A stretch of DNA of 36,466 nt from a virus. Within the stretch, counting starts at the first letter, position 1; the number at the start of each line of letters is the position of its first letter. The position numbers were made by a program, and so were the translations under genes. The notes beneath the pieces were generated by a model. That model saw only the letters and a list, made by a program, of their open reading frames with translations, ran no database searches and was not told the DNA's origin. Of the stretch, positions 14,618 to 21,793 are shown piece by piece. The stretch lies in the IMG/VR virus record IMGVR_UViG_3300027851_000075, positions 1-36,466 of that record. The stretch is one strand, 5' to 3'.

Positions 14618-14830
14618 CTATAAACGAGTTAACCCACCCACAAGACGTTCACCTCCGTTTGAGAGGGTCTTCTTTAATGAAGGCCCTCTCATCTCTGGGG
14701 AGGAGAAGAAAAAAACCAACAGATTTGCCTGCCCGGGAATCGAACCCGGAGCATCGAGGAGTTGGGCAACGCACCACCAGATCAGGCAAACATTCACCAA
14801 TACACCAACCAGAATAAGGAGACCCGGCAT
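14618..14830 (-). CDS. Small membrane protein overlapping the tRNA-like sequence
   Basis: 70 residues from MPGLLILVGV, whose ATG overlaps the TAA of the 34-residue gene (TAATG). One membrane segment (ILVGVLVNVCLIWWCVAQLL), then a polar tail. The frame runs through the tRNA-like T-arm at 14724-14790, so either the tail is fortuitous or the DNA has two uses. No family. Confidence 0.4.
   Translation of the reverse strand: MPGLLILVGVLVNVCLIWWCVAQLLDAPGSIPGQANLLVFFFSSPEMRGPSLKKTLSNGGERLVGGLTRL
14661..14690. repeat. 12-bp inverted repeat upstream of integrase 1
   Basis: GAGAGGGTCTTC and GAAGGCCCTCTC around a six-base loop, one mismatch. There is no T-tract, so it is not a clear terminator; an operator or recombinase site is possible. 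Confidence 0.5.
14724..14790 (-). other. tRNA-like sequence (candidate att core for integrase 1)
   Basis: Perfect T-arm (CCGGG TTCGATT CCCGG) and an eight-base acceptor pairing (TTTGCCTG/CAGGCAAA), but only about 67 nt between ends and no proper D or anticodon arm. It looks like the 3' end of a tRNA joined to unrelated DNA, as in phage attachment cores. Confidence 0.45.
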
Positions 14831-14934
14831 TAATCCACCGACAAAATCTTCCGCAGCCATCGCAGAAGGAAAGCACCAAGATAAGCCAACCCAATACATG
14901 CAAACAACAGCATCGCCATGAAAATCACTCCCAT
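14830..14934 (-). CDS. 34-residue membrane peptide
   Basis: MGVIFMAMLLFACIGL start, one membrane helix, basic end (RWLRKILSVD). The ATG follows AAGGAGGG inside the end of the RHH gene, one of the best ribosome sites in the window, which supports real translation. It resembles small toxic or exclusion peptides in size and charge, but no homology can be claimed. Confidence 0.5.
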   Translation of the reverse strand: MGVIFMAMLLFACIGLAYLGAFLLRWLRKILSVD

Positions 14935-14937
14935 GGT

Positions 14938-15219
14938 TTACCCTCCTTCAAGTTGATGGGAGTGCCCGGAACCCGCGGCATGATCGGGGCACTCCTCATC
15001 TGGTTTTGTTTCGCCGTTTTGCAATTCACTGAGATAGGAGTATGTACCGCGAAATGTTTGTGTCCGTTCGGGCGTCGCCTGCCCGTTCATCTGCAAATAA
15101 GCCTGTTCCACCAGGAAGCGGATCATTTCACTTTGTTTCCGGCATGTTGCCTGGCAAAGCTCATCTAATTTCCGTCTGGTTTCTTCTTCGACTCGTATAT
15201 GAAGTGAGAAAGATTTCAT
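14938..15219 (-). CDS. Ribbon-helix-helix (CopG/Arc-like) regulator
   Basis: 93 residues from MKSFSLHIRV. The first 45 form a ribbon-helix-helix: strand KSFSLHIRV, helix EETRRKLDELCQAT, turn RKQSE, helix MIRFLVEQAY. Such dimers bind short palindromes through the strand. The tail is polar and probably disordered. It is divergent from the repressor gene; a perfect palindrome (TGACTAC gtt GTAGTCA) covers its own predicted transcription start. A Cro- or excisionase-like job in the lysis-lysogeny decision is likely but inferred. Confidence 0.75.
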   Translation of the reverse strand: MKSFSLHIRVEEETRRKLDELCQATCRKQSEMIRFLVEQAYLQMNGQATPERTQTFRGTYSYLSELQNGETKPDEECPDHAAGSGHSHQLEGG

Positions 15220-15240
15220 TATGCCTACCATGTATTATTT

Positions 15241-15310
15241 TGACTACGTTGTAGTCATATTAGCACGGCAGTAACCATTTGTCAACTGTTTGGTCTACAC
15301 TTGCTATAAT
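15241..15310. promoter_or_regulatory. Divergent promoter-operator region
   Basis: Leftward: TTGACA (15285-15280), 17-bp spacer, TAATAT (15262-15257). Rightward: extended -10 TGCTATAAT (15302-15310), with TTGTCA at 15279-15284, a 20-bp spacer. The two -35 regions overlap, so polymerases exclude each other. Operators: TGACTAC gtt GTAGTCA (15241-15257) at the leftward start, and TCTAC/GTAGA arms around the rightward -10. Confidence 0.75.
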
Positions 15311-15316
15311 GTAGAT

Positions 15317-15727
15317 GTGAAAAGCGAATTCTCCGAATTTCTCTCTAAGGAATATGTTAAGTGGCGTGGTGATGCTATTGGCAATGAACGTTCAATCACA
15401 GACTACGCGACTTTTCTCGGTTTTCAGAAAGCTACATTAACTGCTTGGATCAATGGATCTCGAACGCCAAAATCTCAAAAATCCATTAATCAATTAGTCA
15501 GTCATTTTGGAGACATTACTTATTCATTACTTGGTCTTCGGGAACCATCTAAATTATCTTCATTGCCATCTGGGATCCGCTCTGGTCTGGAAGCTGCCAT
15601 CTCAGAATTGAATGCAGAAACAATCGCAAAAGGCATCAAACCAGAATCACCCGAAGCTTTGGCGCTGGCAGCATCCATCTTCAAAAAACATGGGTTCACC
15701 ATCAATTCCACAACCACCGAACCCTGA
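15317..15727 (+). CDS. Repressor-like helix-turn-helix protein
   Basis: 136 residues from a GTG placed seven bases after the -10 hexamer, so the mRNA is probably leaderless. Residues about 20-60 (ITDYATFLGFQKATLTAWINGSRTPKSQKSINQL) are an XRE-type DNA-binding domain; the rest is helical (GLEAAISELNAETIAKGI). No peptidase domain for SOS cleavage is present. It is divergent from the RHH gene across shared operators and is the best candidate for the lysogeny repressor. A TTG at 15290 is rejected because it lies upstream of the -10. Confidence 0.75.
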   Translation: MKSEFSEFLSKEYVKWRGDAIGNERSITDYATFLGFQKATLTAWINGSRTPKSQKSINQLVSHFGDITYSLLGLREPSKLSSLPSGIRSGLEAAISELNAETIAKGIKPESPEALALAASIFKKHGFTINSTTTEP

Positions 15728-15840
15728 GCATGCGAGAGATCATATCGGATTTTCATAGGTTTATACAGTAGCACAGTTGTTCTAATTCACCAATTGTAAA
15801 AAAAGCGTAGTTCACCTGCAGGATTGAAGGGGGAGAGAAT

Positions 15841-16509
15841 ATGAAAACTTGCCCGGTTTGTAAACGATTAAACCCCGAATCATCTGATAAATGTTTATCA
15901 TGTGGTTACGAATTGAATTCACCCGTTCAACAGGTGCCCACAACAAAAAAATGCCCCTATTGTGCTGAAGAGATCAAAGCCGAAGCAATATTTTGTCGCT
16001 TTTGTAATCACGAAATCCGATCGACCCCTATCATCACTAACTACCAACCGTCACAACAAAAAAAGTCAGAACAAAAGAATCAGAATATAAGAAATGTAGT
16101 GATGACTCTCATAACAATCATTCTGTTGTTTTACATTTTGCAAACATGTTTTCGCAAAGATGAAATCGAAGAAAAAGAGCCAGTTCAATCTACTGAATAC
16201 GTAAAACGCTATAAAACAAAGACTTCTAATCCCTATGTTAAGAAGGTATCACTAGAAATTACAGGATCTGCCGACAGTGTTTCCATAACAATGACAGATG
16301 AATACGCAAACATCGTGCAAGGTGATTATCAAGTGCCTTTTTCGAAAACCTTAATTTTAAGTTCAGGATCTACTTTTTCAATATCTGCCCAGAATAATGG
16401 CGAATACGGTTCAATAACATGCAATATTTATGCGGATGATAACTTGATTGAAACATCAACCTCCGAAGGCGCTTACAAAATTGTGTCTTGCGATGGGTTC
16501 GTCCCATGA
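15841..16509 (+). CDS. Double zinc-ribbon membrane protein
   Basis: 222 residues. Two zinc ribbons at the N-terminus (CPVCKRLNPESSDKCLSCGY and CPYCAEEIKAEAIFCRFC) are followed by a Lys/Gln-rich linker, a membrane helix near 90-107 (VVMTLITIILLFYILQTCF) and an approximately 110-residue outer domain with beta strands. The ATG follows AAGGGGGAGAG. Base composition is more AT-rich than the late genes. Such proteins are often host accessory genes; here it lies between repressor and att site, as lysogenic-conversion cargo would. Confidence 0.65.
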   Translation: MKTCPVCKRLNPESSDKCLSCGYELNSPVQQVPTTKKCPYCAEEIKAEAIFCRFCNHEIRSTPIITNYQPSQQKKSEQKNQNIRNVVMTLITIILLFYILQTCFRKDEIEEKEPVQSTEYVKRYKTKTSNPYVKKVSLEITGSADSVSITMTDEYANIVQGDYQVPFSKTLILSSGSTFSISAQNNGEYGSITCNIYADDNLIETSTSEGAYKIVSCDGFVP

Positions 16510-16545
16510 TCATTTCTGAACCTTAAAAACACATCAAAAATAATT

Positions 16546-16598
16546 AACCACAACCCACTTACCACGATTTTAGACATTTCGAACCACAACCCACTTAC
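16546..16598 (+). repeat. Direct repeats, probable integrase arm sites
   Basis: AACCACAACCCACTTAC occurs perfectly at 16546-16562 and 16582-16598, 36 bp apart, just left of the att core. This fits arm-type binding sites of a tyrosine integrase or its excisionase. Confidence 0.65.
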
Positions 16599-16616
16599 AT
16601 ACCCGAAACTGGCCCT

Positions 16617-16794
16617 GTAAGAGGGTTAAGGTAAGTTTTTGCCAGGAACTGCATGGGGTGTAAGAGGTCGAAGGTTCGAATCCTTTCGCCCCGACCATAA
16701 GCCTCTTACAGAGGCAAATCTCCACGGTAAGAGGTCTCTGGTTCACTTTTTGGGCAGTTTTTCAACTCTCAAAAACAACCGGAGACCTCTTACC
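16617..16794. other. Attachment-site region with GTAAGAGG repeats
   Basis: GTAAGAGG lies at 16617, 16660 and 16727, and its complement at 16702 and 16786. The outer pair extends to an 18-bp inverted repeat with one mismatch (16726-16743/16777-16794). The core overlaps the tRNA-Pro fragment. Integrase 2 starts 77 bp to the right. Arms on both sides suggest an intact attP rather than attL or attR. Confidence 0.6.
16651..16697 (+). tRNA. 3' fragment of a tRNA-Pro(GGG), att core
   Basis: Begins at the anticodon loop (ATGGGGT), then the T-arm GAAGG TTCGAAT CCTTT, acceptor strand CGCCCCG, A73 and encoded CCA. No matching 5' half precedes it. This is the part of a tRNA gene that phages carry to restore the gene on integration. 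Confidence 0.75.
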
Positions 16795-16870
16795 ACGGAA
16801 TTCACAAAATACGAATTGCAGCCCTGGTGTTTTCTTCCTACAATCGAATTCCAAGGAGGATACCCCAATT

Positions 16871-17806
16871 ATGCAACTGTCTACAGCCATCAAAACCTAT
16901 GTTCTTTACCTTGCATCCCTCGGCCGCTCTCCCAGTACCATCAGTTACTACCGCGGCTGCATGGAGCGCCTGCAGGCAGCCATCGGTGACCTAGCGGTTG
17001 ATGAGATCACCCACACGCACCTGGTCAATTTCATGGCGGAACAAAACTTCCAGCAAAAATCCCAGGCGACCATGCAGGCCTATTGGAAAACCTTCAAATC
17101 TTTTTTCACCTGGTGCGAAGAGGAGCTGAATTTAAAGAACCGCCCTGACGCCCGCATCAAATGCCCCCAGGTGCCGCCGCCCGAAGTCATTCCCTTCTCG
17201 CACGACGATATCAAAGCCCTGATGCGCGCTGCAGCCCTGACCAACACCTGTCGCACCCGGGGCCGCAAGTCGTATAAAATGCGCCGCCCCACCGCCGCCC
17301 GGGATCTATCGCTGCTCATGCTCATGCTGGATACCGGATTGCGCGTGTCAGAAGTGGCCCGCATCAAGATTGCCGATGTGGATCTGTTTGAATCAGGTTC
17401 CATCCAGGTGCGCGCTTACCGTTCCGGCCAGAAGTCTCGCCCGCGCACCGTTTACATGTCCAAACGCACCGCCTACCAGATCCACCTGTATCTCAACGAA
17501 CGCCACAAACCACACCCCACCGAAGCATTGTTCCTGAGCGCACATCGCAATCCCATGGACAAAGATTCCATCGATGGCGTCATTGCCAACCTGGGAAAAC
17601 GCGCCAACATCAACAAGACCCACCCGCACCGGTTCAGGCATACCTTCGCCATTGAATTTTTGCGCAATGGCGGTGACGTGTATACCCTGCAGCGCATGCT
17701 GGGTCACTCTACCCTCGATATGGTCAAGCGCTACCTGAATATTTCCGAAGTAGATGTCGAAAACGCCCACCGCCTGGCCTCCCCGGTCGATAACTGGCGG
17801 TTGTAA
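16871..17806 (+). CDS. int: Tyrosine recombinase (integrase 2)
   Basis: 311 residues: an N-terminal SAM-like domain (YVLYLASLGRSPSTISYYRG) and a catalytic domain with Arg in DTGLRVSEV (near 155), HRFRH (253-257), His in LGHST (279) and Tyr in VKRYLN (288). All catalytic residues are intact. The ATG follows CAAGGAGG. It lies next to a tRNA 3' fragment flanked by repeats, the usual place of the enzyme that integrates the phage. It is transcribed against the tail operon and ends in a shared terminator. Confidence 0.92.
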   Translation: MQLSTAIKTYVLYLASLGRSPSTISYYRGCMERLQAAIGDLAVDEITHTHLVNFMAEQNFQQKSQATMQAYWKTFKSFFTWCEEELNLKNRPDARIKCPQVPPPEVIPFSHDDIKALMRAAALTNTCRTRGRKSYKMRRPTAARDLSLLMLMLDTGLRVSEVARIKIADVDLFESGSIQVRAYRSGQKSRPRTVYMSKRTAYQIHLYLNERHKPHPTEALFLSAHRNPMDKDSIDGVIANLGKRANINKTHPHRFRHTFAIEFLRNGGDVYTLQRMLGHSTLDMVKRYLNISEVDVENAHRLASPVDNWRL

Positions 17807-17819
17807 AGGATTCTATAAA

Positions 17820-17855
17820 AGAATCTCCGAAATTTCTCGGAGATTCTTTCTTTTT
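17820..17855 (+). terminator. Terminator between integrase 2 and tail operon
   Basis: AGAATCTCCGA and TCGGAGATTCT arms, then TTCTTTTT on the plus strand. The minus strand also ends in TTTT, so it can serve both converging genes. Confidence 0.8.
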
Positions 17856-17888
17856 ACTTCTCAGGAGGCTTCCTGGCAGCAGTTTTTT

Positions 17889-18635
17889 CTATTCCTCAGC
17901 CTCAATAGTGCCCACATGGAACCCGAATAGCTTGATCGCATACTTCCGGGGCACCGAAACCACCTCACCCGGTTCAACTGGCTCTTCCGGCTCTTCCGGC
18001 TCAGACGGTTCCACTGGTTCAGACGGTTCCACCGGCTCAGTCTCCACCGGCCAAGTCCGGCTGGGATCATGTTGGATCAGCCCTTCTTCGTACTCCCACC
18101 ATGCCGGGTTGCCAAAATCCAGCAGCGGCTTCGGGGCCTTTGCGCCGGGGTAATACAGCAGCGGTTCGATCACATCCAGCCATTGCTTCAGTGTTTTGGC
18201 GGTGTCCGCATCTTTCATCCACAATTCCCAGGTACCCAGGTTCACCCGCAGCAGTACCTTCATGCCAGAAGGCCAGCCCAGTTTTTCTTTCACCCCGCGA
18301 ATGTACCCCACCAGCACACCGATGTTGTCAAACCCAAACCGGTGCCGCTGGGTTTCGGTATTCGGTGCCGCCCAGATATCAATGATGATCGGTGCTCCGT
18401 TTTTCCAGTCCGGGTTATAGTCCCCCAGCACTTGCTCGAAGAAAAAGCTGCCGTTGTCATAATCGCTTTTCCCGTTGAGCGCCGGTTGAAATACCAGCCC
18501 GCGTTTGAACACATTGATCGAACGGTACTTCGCCTCGAAATCGGGCTGATACTGGCAGCCATACGCTGCATGCACCCACACATAATCATGCAGTGATGGG
18601 TTCTCGACAGGTTTCTTATTGATCACAAATCCCAT
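17889..18635 (-). CDS. Tail-operon end protein, possible TIM-barrel fold (unknown)
   Basis: 248 residues. The first 185 contain strands spaced as in a glycosidase-like barrel (LVFQPALNG, PIIIDIWAAP, KVLLRVNLGTW, PLLYYPG), resembling GH25 in outline but without its Asp-x-Glu catalytic pair. Then comes a Glu-Pro repeat linker (about 195-222, EPVEPSEP units) and a short C-terminal strand domain. Last gene of operon C, after the fibre. The ATG follows GAAAGGAC. It could be a cell-wall-contact or fibre accessory protein. Confidence 0.5.
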   Translation of the reverse strand: MGFVINKKPVENPSLHDYVWVHAAYGCQYQPDFEAKYRSINVFKRGLVFQPALNGKSDYDNGSFFFEQVLGDYNPDWKNGAPIIIDIWAAPNTETQRHRFGFDNIGVLVGYIRGVKEKLGWPSGMKVLLRVNLGTWELWMKDADTAKTLKQWLDVIEPLLYYPGAKAPKPLLDFGNPAWWEYEEGLIQHDPSRTWPVETEPVEPSEPVEPSEPEEPEEPVEPGEVVSVPRKYAIKLFGFHVGTIEAEE

Positions 18636-18647
18636 GGTATTGTCCTT

Positions 18648-20249
18648 TCATTCGTCTTTGAACAATGAGTAAATCTCGCCTGTGTTGGGTGCGATTGCAA
18701 ATTCCAGCCAGGGTGTTGTCCCATCCAGTCGCGAGATGGTCAGCCGATCCACGCTCGAGACCGCCGCCGTAAATTCCACCAGCCCGGGCTTGGTCAAACT
18801 TTCACTGCGCTGCGATTCCACCGAGCTGGCGCCATTCCACAATTCCACCACGCAGCCCCATGGCACCCCCATCACTGCCAGAGTGGTGCCGTAATGGAAA
18901 TTCACTTCGTAAATGCGGCAATAATCATTGCCATTTTTATATGCCTTCACTCGCCAGTATCTAGCTTGGTAAGGGTATGGCAGTGCGATTTGCGACCATC
19001 CATCAGCAGTTGGTGCATAATAATTTACCAATGTTGTTTCTTCTCCGGTAAATGCTCCCGTATCTGATGCATAAATGTACACTCGGTCCGGTCGATAATA
19101 TGTGTTGTTGATGAAATAGATGTCGATTCTATCCAACACCACATCACCTCCAAAGTCTACTTGGATGATCGTTGGTGTAGTGGACAGGAAAGATGTGCTG
19201 GCTGCATAAGTGCCGATATTGTCATCGTACGCATTCGCCTTATTAGTTGCTGGCTGCGTCCAGGTAGCATTTTGCTTATCAATAGTCGACATATATCCGC
19301 CCAGCAGCGTGATCCCCGAAGCTTTCCCCAGGGCATACCGGTGCAGAATGTTGTAGCTGTTCCGAATATTACGGCTCTGATCAGTGTCAGTCAATTTCCC
19401 ATCCGCCGCCCCGATCGTGATCGTGCCGATCACCAGGCTGCCGCTGTCACTTGCCAGCACCTCCACCGCGTCCTGTGTGGTGATCTTGGATGCCAGGTCT
19501 GCCGCTGTGGTATATGCCACCGGCCGCACCAGTTGCAGCCCGCCCGAAGTGTCATGGATCGCCAGGATGTATTTCGCGGCAGCCGGGAACTTAAATGTGA
19601 CTGCCACGTCGTTGCCATCGCTGGTGGCTGCCTGGTCAAGGGTTACCTGGGTGGCGCTGTTGATGGTCGCAATCACCGCTCCCGCCGGGATCCCGGTCCC
19701 GCTTGCCTTCATCCCCACAGCCAGCAGGCTGGTATCTTGCAGGTCCGAAAGTACCGCGCTCCCGCTGGTCAGGTCGCCTGTCTGCACATCGGTTAATGGC
19801 AGCTCCATTTCCGTAAAGGTCAGGTACTTCCACCCCGAGCCGTCATACACTCGCGCCATATTGCCGCGGTATGGGCAGAAATACACACTTTCCACATCAG
19901 TCGCACCGCCAATGTTCACCGGATCTCCACTCACGGCCGTAATGCGTCCGAACACCTGGTGCGGCAGCACCCCTTCCCCAATCGCAGTGACCGTCCCTGC
20001 GTCATCCAGCATGTAGATCTTGCCATCCGTGGCCGCGAACATGCGCAGCGTTCCCGCCGCTGGCAAGCTGGGGGTGGCCACTTCATCAAAATCGCGGTAA
20101 CTCACCGCCGCTCCTTCCAACCCGTCGATATCCGTTCGCTGTGTTTCCGGTGCTCCTTCCGGGTCATGCACGATCACAACCAGGTCCGTTTTCAAAACGC
20201 TGGTTGCGGGCGGCAGCTGACTGATTTTCGATGCCAATTCTTCTGTCAT
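18648..20249 (-). CDS. Tail fibre/receptor-binding protein with F5/8C domain
   Basis: 533 residues from MTEELASKISQLPP, after GGAGGTGG; the ATG overlaps the previous stop. The N-terminal end is typical of tail-attached phage proteins. In the middle a discoidin (F5/8 type C) domain, about 315-450, is recognised by NKANAYDDNIGTYAAS, IIQVDFGGDVVLDRIDIYF and ARYWRVKAYKNG. These domains bind sugars, so this is the likely host-recognition protein. The C-terminal sandwich (LEFAIAPNTGEIYSLFKDE) may trimerise. Confidence 0.75.
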   Translation of the reverse strand: MTEELASKISQLPPATSVLKTDLVVIVHDPEGAPETQRTDIDGLEGAAVSYRDFDEVATPSLPAAGTLRMFAATDGKIYMLDDAGTVTAIGEGVLPHQVFGRITAVSGDPVNIGGATDVESVYFCPYRGNMARVYDGSGWKYLTFTEMELPLTDVQTGDLTSGSAVLSDLQDTSLLAVGMKASGTGIPAGAVIATINSATQVTLDQAATSDGNDVAVTFKFPAAAKYILAIHDTSGGLQLVRPVAYTTAADLASKITTQDAVEVLASDSGSLVIGTITIGAADGKLTDTDQSRNIRNSYNILHRYALGKASGITLLGGYMSTIDKQNATWTQPATNKANAYDDNIGTYAASTSFLSTTPTIIQVDFGGDVVLDRIDIYFINNTYYRPDRVYIYASDTGAFTGEETTLVNYYAPTADGWSQIALPYPYQARYWRVKAYKNGNDYCRIYEVNFHYGTTLAVMGVPWGCVVELWNGASSVESQRSESLTKPGLVEFTAAVSSVDRLTISRLDGTTPWLEFAIAPNTGEIYSLFKDE

Positions 20250-21793
20250 AATTCCACCACCTCCTGCGGTGCGCATGTGTACCGCACATGCCAGTATCCA
20301 TTTTGTCCTGTCCAGCTCATGCCGTTAATAAAATGTTTCACCACCGCTGCACTGCCTGCCGCATCCAGCACTGGCACCTCGATCGGGTCGCCGATGTCCA
20401 GGAACATCGCCCCGAACAATGTTTGGGATGATGCATTCGCGAACACCTCGATCGCTTCCACTTCCTGGAACACGTCTTTGGCGTGGGTGACGATCGTTTC
20501 CGCGATAGCCGCCGCCTCGGTCACTTCTTCCAGGTAACGCAGGTTCAGCTGCAGCAGCCGGTAGCCATTGGCCGCCTGGCTGGCGGTATCCTGGCTGCGA
20601 GCCGTCAGTGATGCATAAAAGAAGATCCCCTGCCCACGGGCCTGCAATTTGGTCACATACAGCCGTGTGGCGCCTGCGTTCTGCAGGGTATACGCAATAT
20701 CTGCCGCGCTGTACACCGCCGTGACTGCCAGGTCGCTGGTTCGGTCTGCCCCGCTGCCATCATCTTCATCATTTGCCAGGGTATCCACCCCGCTCTCCGG
20801 CAGGATAGTGCTTCTGGCAGTGATGCTCTGCGCCAGTTGATCCGGGTCCCGATACCGCACCACCATTTCTATCGTTTCATCCGGTTCGATCGAGATCGGG
20901 TTTTCCAGCGAGAAGATCACCACAGTGGATGCCGAGTATTTCCGCGGATACACGGTAACGATGCAGTCGTTCACAATATTTTTCCCATAGGTCAGGCTGG
21001 CCGCTGCCAATGCATCAAACCCGCGCATTTCCTCAACTTCATCCAAAATCAGCGGCGCGCCATTTTCCTGCAGCAGCCATCCGCCTGTTTCGGTCAACAA
21101 ATACCCGCTCTGGTCCTTACCCTTGGGAATGTGGATAAAGCTATACCCGCTGCGTGTCTCCCGCCCATCTACGGTCAGTACAAAATTTGCGCTCAGGCTG
21201 CGTGTCCCGCGCGCATAAAAATACCCTAACTCGCTTAACACTGCTTTGCTGATTTCCGACAACCCGTTCTGGTTTTGTTTGACCGTATCAAATACTGTTG
21301 GGAAGGTCTTGCTCATCACCCCATATTTTTTTTGCCCGTCGCTCAAGGTCATTCCCAGCACAGTGTTGATTTCATCAACCACGTCACTGGCAGTTTTTTG
21401 GGTCGTGATCAGGGTCGTCACTGGTCGGTTGTACTGTTCCAGCACGCACTTCGCGCTGATCCTTGCCCGTCGCAAATACAGGTTGTCCTGCCGCGGCTGC
21501 ACCGCATCAATCGCTCCGTACCACAATACCCGCTCGATGCCTTCATAAGCAAACACGATCCGCACTGGCGTTCCGTTTTGCAGCACTTTGCTGGCAGAGA
21601 TCGGGTCAAACAACCCGTTTTTATCCAGGGCGGTGAAGCTCAGGCTGCCCACCCGCGCTGTGCGGTCGGTGATGCTGTTCCCCTGGATCCCGCGGTGAAA
21701 ACTGATCGCCTGCTCGCTGTCCACATACGCCGAGATATCCATCCAGCCGCCTCCGCTCTCTACTTCGATTCGCACATCATCATAAAACAACAT
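20246..21793 (-). CDS. Tail hub / distal tail-type protein
   Basis: 515 residues, directly after the tape measure gene and sharing bases with it (TAATG), where distal tail and hub proteins are encoded in siphoviruses. It opens with strands (MLFYDDVRIEVESGGGW) and contains RTARVGSLSFTALD, then a GKDQSGYLLTETGGWLLQENG segment and a long mixed region. It probably forms the baseplate ring joining tube and fibre. The family is inferred from order and strand pattern. Confidence 0.65.
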   Translation of the reverse strand: MLFYDDVRIEVESGGGWMDISAYVDSEQAISFHRGIQGNSITDRTARVGSLSFTALDKNGLFDPISASKVLQNGTPVRIVFAYEGIERVLWYGAIDAVQPRQDNLYLRRARISAKCVLEQYNRPVTTLITTQKTASDVVDEINTVLGMTLSDGQKKYGVMSKTFPTVFDTVKQNQNGLSEISKAVLSELGYFYARGTRSLSANFVLTVDGRETRSGYSFIHIPKGKDQSGYLLTETGGWLLQENGAPLILDEVEEMRGFDALAAASLTYGKNIVNDCIVTVYPRKYSASTVVIFSLENPISIEPDETIEMVVRYRDPDQLAQSITARSTILPESGVDTLANDEDDGSGADRTSDLAVTAVYSAADIAYTLQNAGATRLYVTKLQARGQGIFFYASLTARSQDTASQAANGYRLLQLNLRYLEEVTEAAAIAETIVTHAKDVFQEVEAIEVFANASSQTLFGAMFLDIGDPIEVPVLDAAGSAAVVKHFINGMSWTGQNGYWHVRYTCAPQEVVEL

